A stretch of DNA of 25,428 nt from positions 1 to 25,428 of the forward strand of contig JACRND010000033.1 of the NCBI GenBank assembly GCA_016234975.1, written 5' to 3'. A model generated the notes under the pieces. The model made no database searches. It was not told where the DNA came from and was given only the letters and a program-made list of their open reading frames with translations. This DNA is from Nitrosarchaeum sp. Lineage in GTDB: Archaea; Thermoproteota; Nitrososphaeria; Nitrososphaerales; Nitrosopumilaceae. Positions 21,679 to 25,428 of this stretch are shown here, in pieces (position 1 is the stretch's first letter; the number at the start of each line of letters is the position of its first letter). Position numbers and translations under genes: made by a program.

Positions 21679-22455
21679 ATGATAATTTCTACAACAAACC
21701 TCAATTCAATCCTAGATGATTCTAATACTGTAATAATTGATACACGTTCTTTCAAGGAATACTTAGAAGGTCATATTCCCAGAGCTGTAAATCTAGATCT
21801 GTTTGCATTTCATTGGATTGATACAACTAAGAAAGGAATTGAAAATTTTAATAGACAAACTGAAATACTTTTTTCATTTGTTGGAATTACTTCAGAAAAA
21901 AAAGTTGTATTTTATGATGATATCTCTGGTATGTTAGCTGCAAGAGGTGTTTGGATGTTAATGTATTTTTCACATCCAGATGTATCCATATTAGATGGAG
22001 GAATAAAAAAATGGAAACAAGAAAATCGCCCACTTGAAATAAGATCAAATGGTTTCAAACCTGCTAAATTTTCCGGAAAAATTAATCCAAAAATTATCTC
22101 TGGATTTGAATATCTTAATAATAATCGTAATCATCTCAAAATACTTGATGCGAGGTCACCAGGAGAATTTAATGGAAGTGTAATTCGAGCAGCTCAAGCA
22201 GGACATGTTCCAAATGCTACAAACATAGATTGGAATCTTAATCTCAATGAAGATGGGACTTTTAAAAATGATGAGGAATTATCAAAATTATATGATATAC
22301 CAAAAAATTCTGAAATTGTAACTTATTGTCAAGGAGCATATCGTGCTGCCAATACATTTCTTGTATTAAAAAAACTTGGTTTTGAAAATGTACGTGTCTA
22401 TCTAGGTTCATGGGGAGAATGGGGAAACAAATTAGATCTTCCTTTTGAAAAATAG
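21679..22455 (+). CDS. Two-domain rhodanese sulfurtransferase
   Basis: The protein transfers a sulfane sulfur to a thiol acceptor or cyanide, via a Cys persulfide. Two rhodanese domains are seen: an inactive N-terminal one (about residues 5-120; VIIDTRSFKEYLEGHIPRAVNLD, with Asp-Asp in place of the Cys at VVFYDDIS) and a catalytic one (about 135-255; LDARSPGEF, GHVPNATNIDW, active loop CQGAYRA). This is the normal TST/SseA plan. I chose ATG 21679 (MIISTTNLNS) rather than the TTG 6 bases earlier. It lies behind amt after a terminator, so it is probably a separate transcript. The natural acceptor is unknown. Confidence 0.9.
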   Translation: MIISTTNLNSILDDSNTVIIDTRSFKEYLEGHIPRAVNLDLFAFHWIDTTKKGIENFNRQTEILFSFVGITSEKKVVFYDDISGMLAARGVWMLMYFSHPDVSILDGGIKKWKQENRPLEIRSNGFKPAKFSGKINPKIISGFEYLNNNRNHLKILDARSPGEFNGSVIRAAQAGHVPNATNIDWNLNLNEDGTFKNDEELSKLYDIPKNSEIVTYCQGAYRAANTFLVLKKLGFENVRVYLGSWGEWGNKLDLPFEK

Positions 22456-22488
22456 ATTTGTTAATGAATAATTTCACAAAATTTCTTT

Positions 22489-24594
22489 TTATTTTCTCTT
22501 CCAGACAAATTGATTGTAAATTAACTCTTGTCTAATCTGTCTGAATGGTTGAGAACCGCCTACATACCATTTTGTAAAGAATTCGTACAAGTGCAATCTG
22601 AGTGACTGGATGTATACAATTAATCCCTCAATCATCATAATTCCCAAATTTCCGCCAATTATCATAGCCATAGCTCCACCTGATTGTGGACCGCCTAAAG
22701 AGGCAAATGCATTATTTACCGTCATTAGCAATGCTGCATGCACAAGTAACATAATTCCAAGTCGAGCATAACTAATTGTATGAGCTAAGCTTTCTACAGT
22801 TTTTCCAAGTAACACTTCCATTAGAACACTGGCTGGATCTCCTCCACTTTCTGGATGTTTCTTTGCATGTAAAATTCCACCAACCATCATCAATACCATT
22901 GAAGCAATTACAATTATGACTGCAATTCTTGTAATAATCCAAACTTGTGCCCAATCACCCAGAAATACTGTTACCCAAGGAACAGCTTCAGTATGTATTT
23001 TTGAATACATGTTCATCACATCGTATTGTGAACCAATTGCACACATCATAACTACAACAATTCCTCCATAAAGTGTGATATTTGGAATTGCTTCTGTAAA
23101 CATTACAAGTTTATGTCCTTCTTGAGATAACCTTCTAACACGTAGAACCATTGCCCAAACTAGATGAATAATTCCAATGAACAATGAAACTTTGAGAATA
23201 TTGATGACCTGATCAAATGTAAGCTCTGCAACACTCAATATTCCAACAATCCAACTAACTGAATGTAATGCTCCACCATCTTCTAAAAGTCCTTCAAATG
23301 GACCCATCTGATCAATATGATATCCAAACATCTCTCCTGTACCCACACCTGCAATTGCAGCTGCTGCACCAGAAATTGCAATTAACATTCCCCATCTTGA
23401 AAGGTCTCCTTGTCCTTTGACTTTGAATAATAAACCTAGTCCCATTAATAATAACCCGTGACCCATATCTGCAAACATCAATCCATAGAAAATTGGCCAC
23501 ATTAAGGCAATCATGGGAGTAGGATCTGGTTCTCCCTTTTTTGGAATACCTTGACTTTTTGTAATTACTTCAAACGTCCTTACAAATTTTTTATTTTCAA
23601 ATAATGTGGGTGATTCATCTATGAGTTTTGGATCTGTAACCTCTTCAATTACTGACATCCATTGCTTTGTAGCATTTTTGAATTTTTCTTCCATTTTTTT
23701 TGGAATATATCCTTGTATGACTGCAAAATGTTTTGTACCTCCAGGCTTTCTCAACATCTCAAGTACGTCTTTTGCAACTAGTGCTTTTTCATGAATAGCG
23801 AGAATATCTTGACGTATTTTCTTTTTGATTACTGAAATTTCTTTAGCTATTGAAACTTGTTTTGCAGTTAATTCTTTTATTTTAGACTCTGCTAATGCAT
23901 AAGCTTCACTAGGAATCTGTGGAAATCCCTCAGGAATTTTAAATGAATTAGAGTTGAAACTTCTTAGAACTTTGAAAACTTTGTCAGAGTCCTCAATATC
24001 AGAAATTATTAAAAGGGCTGATTTGTCTTTACTTTCTAAATCATATTTGTACATTACAATGCCTTCAAGAGAACGACTAATTTCTTCATAATCTGCAGAA
24101 TTGATAACAAAAAGATTTGTGAAAAAATATCTCATTAATCCAAATCCTTTAAGGTCTATCTTCATCTTCCTTATTACTTCTAAAGTATCTTTGAGAGATC
24201 TGTATTCCTCAATGGAAAGTCTAGTGTTTGCAGCTTCTTCTAATAACTGAGCAGGTTTGTCAATAATTAAAGTAGTTTTTTTAAGATCATTTATCATATC
24301 TTCGATTTCATTAATTTCATAATCTTTTTTCTTGATCACAGTACCTTTGAAGAGTATCTCCATAATCCCTACAGTTAATGGAATTCCCATGCCTTTGATC
24401 ACATCGTCTATTGACTGGAATGTTTTTTGTGCCTCTAAGAGAAGATCATCAATTTCAGGTGTTACCAGATCATTTGTAGAATCAATCTTATGGAACCATT
24501 CAAACTCAGTTAATCTAGAAATTGCCTGAGGGGATTCACTTCTTGGCAAAATTATAGTTCCTAGTTTTAGATCGGCTGTTCCCAAGACACTCAT
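22489..24594 (-). CDS. atpI: A-type ATP synthase subunit I (membrane subunit a)
   Basis: Subunit I (V-type a) holds the proton or sodium half-channels and the stator contact. The 701-aa protein has a soluble helical N-terminal half (about 1-340, coiled coil around 230-290) and a C-terminal half with about seven or eight membrane helices. The segment GKTVESLAHTISYARLGIMLLVHAALL near residues 590-620 contains the essential Arg facing the c-ring (YARLG), and LRLHLYEFFTKWYVG closes the protein, as in the family. Length is normal. It is divergent from subunit E with 65 bases between starts, and convergent with the rhodanese gene. Confidence 0.94.
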   Translation of the reverse strand: MSVLGTADLKLGTIILPRSESPQAISRLTEFEWFHKIDSTNDLVTPEIDDLLLEAQKTFQSIDDVIKGMGIPLTVGIMEILFKGTVIKKKDYEINEIEDMINDLKKTTLIIDKPAQLLEEAANTRLSIEEYRSLKDTLEVIRKMKIDLKGFGLMRYFFTNLFVINSADYEEISRSLEGIVMYKYDLESKDKSALLIISDIEDSDKVFKVLRSFNSNSFKIPEGFPQIPSEAYALAESKIKELTAKQVSIAKEISVIKKKIRQDILAIHEKALVAKDVLEMLRKPGGTKHFAVIQGYIPKKMEEKFKNATKQWMSVIEEVTDPKLIDESPTLFENKKFVRTFEVITKSQGIPKKGEPDPTPMIALMWPIFYGLMFADMGHGLLLMGLGLLFKVKGQGDLSRWGMLIAISGAAAAIAGVGTGEMFGYHIDQMGPFEGLLEDGGALHSVSWIVGILSVAELTFDQVINILKVSLFIGIIHLVWAMVLRVRRLSQEGHKLVMFTEAIPNITLYGGIVVVMMCAIGSQYDVMNMYSKIHTEAVPWVTVFLGDWAQVWIITRIAVIIVIASMVLMMVGGILHAKKHPESGGDPASVLMEVLLGKTVESLAHTISYARLGIMLLVHAALLMTVNNAFASLGGPQSGGAMAMIIGGNLGIMMIEGLIVYIQSLRLHLYEFFTKWYVGGSQPFRQIRQELIYNQFVWKRK

Positions 24595-24659
24595 GTGTAA
24601 TTTTATTTAGTTTAATATCTTTCTGAAATTGCTCTTTTTCCCAAACATTAAAATCTATT

Positions 24660-25277
24660 ATGGATAAACGGCACTCATTGGTATCTAATTCTGCATTAGA
24701 AAACACAATTGACAAAATTCTTAATCAAACTGAAAAGAATGTTTTGTCAAATATTCAGTCAGCTTTTTCAGAATCGCAAAGAACTCTTGATAATGCTATG
24801 CCTAGACTAGAGCAAGAATATGATAAAATTATTTCAGATGGTAAAAAAGAAGCAGATAAGATTGAAAAACAGATCGTTGGCAGCTCTGATTTAGAAGCAA
24901 GAAACAAACAACTTTTAGCATTAGAAGAAGCAATCGATAAAGTGTTTACAAAAGCAATAGATCAAATTTCAAATATGACTCATAGTGGTGATTATTCTAA
25001 TTTAATCAAGACTTTATTAGATGAATCAACTAAAATTTTAGGTACAACTAAAGTTATAATTTATACAAATTCTAAAGACAAAAATGTAGTGCAAGCTTTA
25101 TTATCTAAATATCCAGGTGCAGAACTGTCTCATGAAACAATTGATTGTCTTGGCGGTATTACAGTAAAATCAAAAGATGGCGCGATGAAATTTGATAATA
25201 CTCTTGATGCAAGAATTCAACGTCTGAAGCCTTTAATAAGGAAAGAAATTGCCACCAAATTCGGAGTAGGTAATTAG
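24660..25277 (+). CDS. atpE: A-type ATP synthase subunit E
   Basis: Subunit E forms, with H/G, the peripheral stalk that stops the catalytic head from turning. The 205-aa protein has a long N-terminal helix (about residues 1-100, DKILNQTEKNVLSNIQSAF then Lys/Glu-rich coiled coil) and a compact C-terminal alpha/beta domain (KVIIYTNSKDKNVVQALL; CLGGITVKSKDGAMKFDNTL, which contains the conserved GG-I-V-S/K-G-like strand and DNTLDAR). The ATG at 24660 is the start of the plus-strand ATP synthase transcript. Its TAG directly abuts the subunit A ATG, showing coupling. Confidence 0.92.
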   Translation: MDKRHSLVSNSALENTIDKILNQTEKNVLSNIQSAFSESQRTLDNAMPRLEQEYDKIISDGKKEADKIEKQIVGSSDLEARNKQLLALEEAIDKVFTKAIDQISNMTHSGDYSNLIKTLLDESTKILGTTKVIIYTNSKDKNVVQALLSKYPGAELSHETIDCLGGITVKSKDGAMKFDNTLDARIQRLKPLIRKEIATKFGVGN

Positions 25278-25428
25278 ATGGCAGCTCAAGGTAGAATTGT
25301 TTGGGTAAGCGGTCCAGCAGTTAAGGCTGATGGAATGTCTGATGCAAAAATGTATGAAACTGTAGTTGTTGGTAACTCAAAATTAGTTGGCGAAGTTATT
25401 CGTCTAACTGGCGATGTTGCATTTATTC
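25278..25428 (+). CDS. atpA: A-type ATP synthase catalytic subunit A, N-terminus (partial)
   Basis: The first 50 codons of the catalytic ATPase subunit are present, running off the window. GRIVWVSGPAVKADGM and LVGEVIRLTGDVAFI are the beta-barrel start of archaeal/V-type A subunits. The P-loop and catalytic residues lie beyond the edge. It directly follows the subunit E stop, so the order E-A matches other archaeal ATP synthase operons. Confidence 0.93.
   Translation, partial: MAAQGRIVWVSGPAVKADGMSDAKMYETVVVGNSKLVGEVIRLTGDVAFI

Overview
The window is AT-rich, gene-dense DNA from an ammonia-oxidising archaeon of the phylum Nitrososphaerota (Thaumarchaeota), most likely Nitrosopumilus-like. The evidence is: an archaeal-type CoA pathway (pantoate kinase plus phosphopantothenate synthetase), an A-type ATP synthase, an Amt ammonium transporter with a signal peptide lying among the ATP synthase genes, TATA-like boxes about 25 bp ahead of starts (leaderless style), many TTG starts, and occasional GGTGA ribosome binding sites. 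I infer the family-level placement from protein recognition; no search was run.

Layout. Positions 1-3954 (minus strand) hold a CoA operon, pantoate kinase > phosphopantothenate synthetase > panB > coaBC, followed by a 55-aa ORF and the start of a methyltransferase. Positions 4020-6333 hold an AbrB-PhoU regulator, a Nudix hydrolase and a tandem Lrp/AsnC regulator. Positions 6451-9806 hold a MacB-like exporter (FtsX permease, ATPase), a secreted CARDB/S-layer-like protein and a membrane coiled-coil protein. Positions 9807-10298 carry tiny membrane ORFs. Positions 10299-13100 hold a membrane protein, an ABC1/UbiB kinase, Hsp20 and a CheY-like receiver. Positions 13489-15982 form a translationally coupled nucleotide operon: thymidylate kinase, HD phosphohydrolase, UMP kinase. 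Positions 15983-17202 hold two unknown or LEA-like genes and a 36-aa membrane protein with its own promoter and terminator. Positions 17245-19934 (minus) hold A-ATPase subunit C with a small membrane protein and a Cas4-like protein, plus a winged-helix-like unknown. Positions 20063-22455 hold amt and a two-domain rhodanese. Positions 22489-25428 hold A-ATPase subunit I (minus), and E and the start of A (plus).

The genes are mostly housekeeping: cofactor and nucleotide supply, ATP synthesis and ammonia uptake. The unexpected feature is damage concentrated between 2.3 and 10.2 kb. Phosphopantothenate synthetase has lost an internal block and its frame. The Lrp/AsnC gene has lost its first helix-turn-helix in frame and also carries an in-frame TAG. 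A small two-helix membrane ORF has a one-base frameshift. The exporter-linked secreted protein seems to end early. Because phosphopantothenate synthetase should be essential, either the assembly is faulty here or the region is really decaying; reads would decide. I found no CRISPR array, insertion sequence, rRNA or tRNA.
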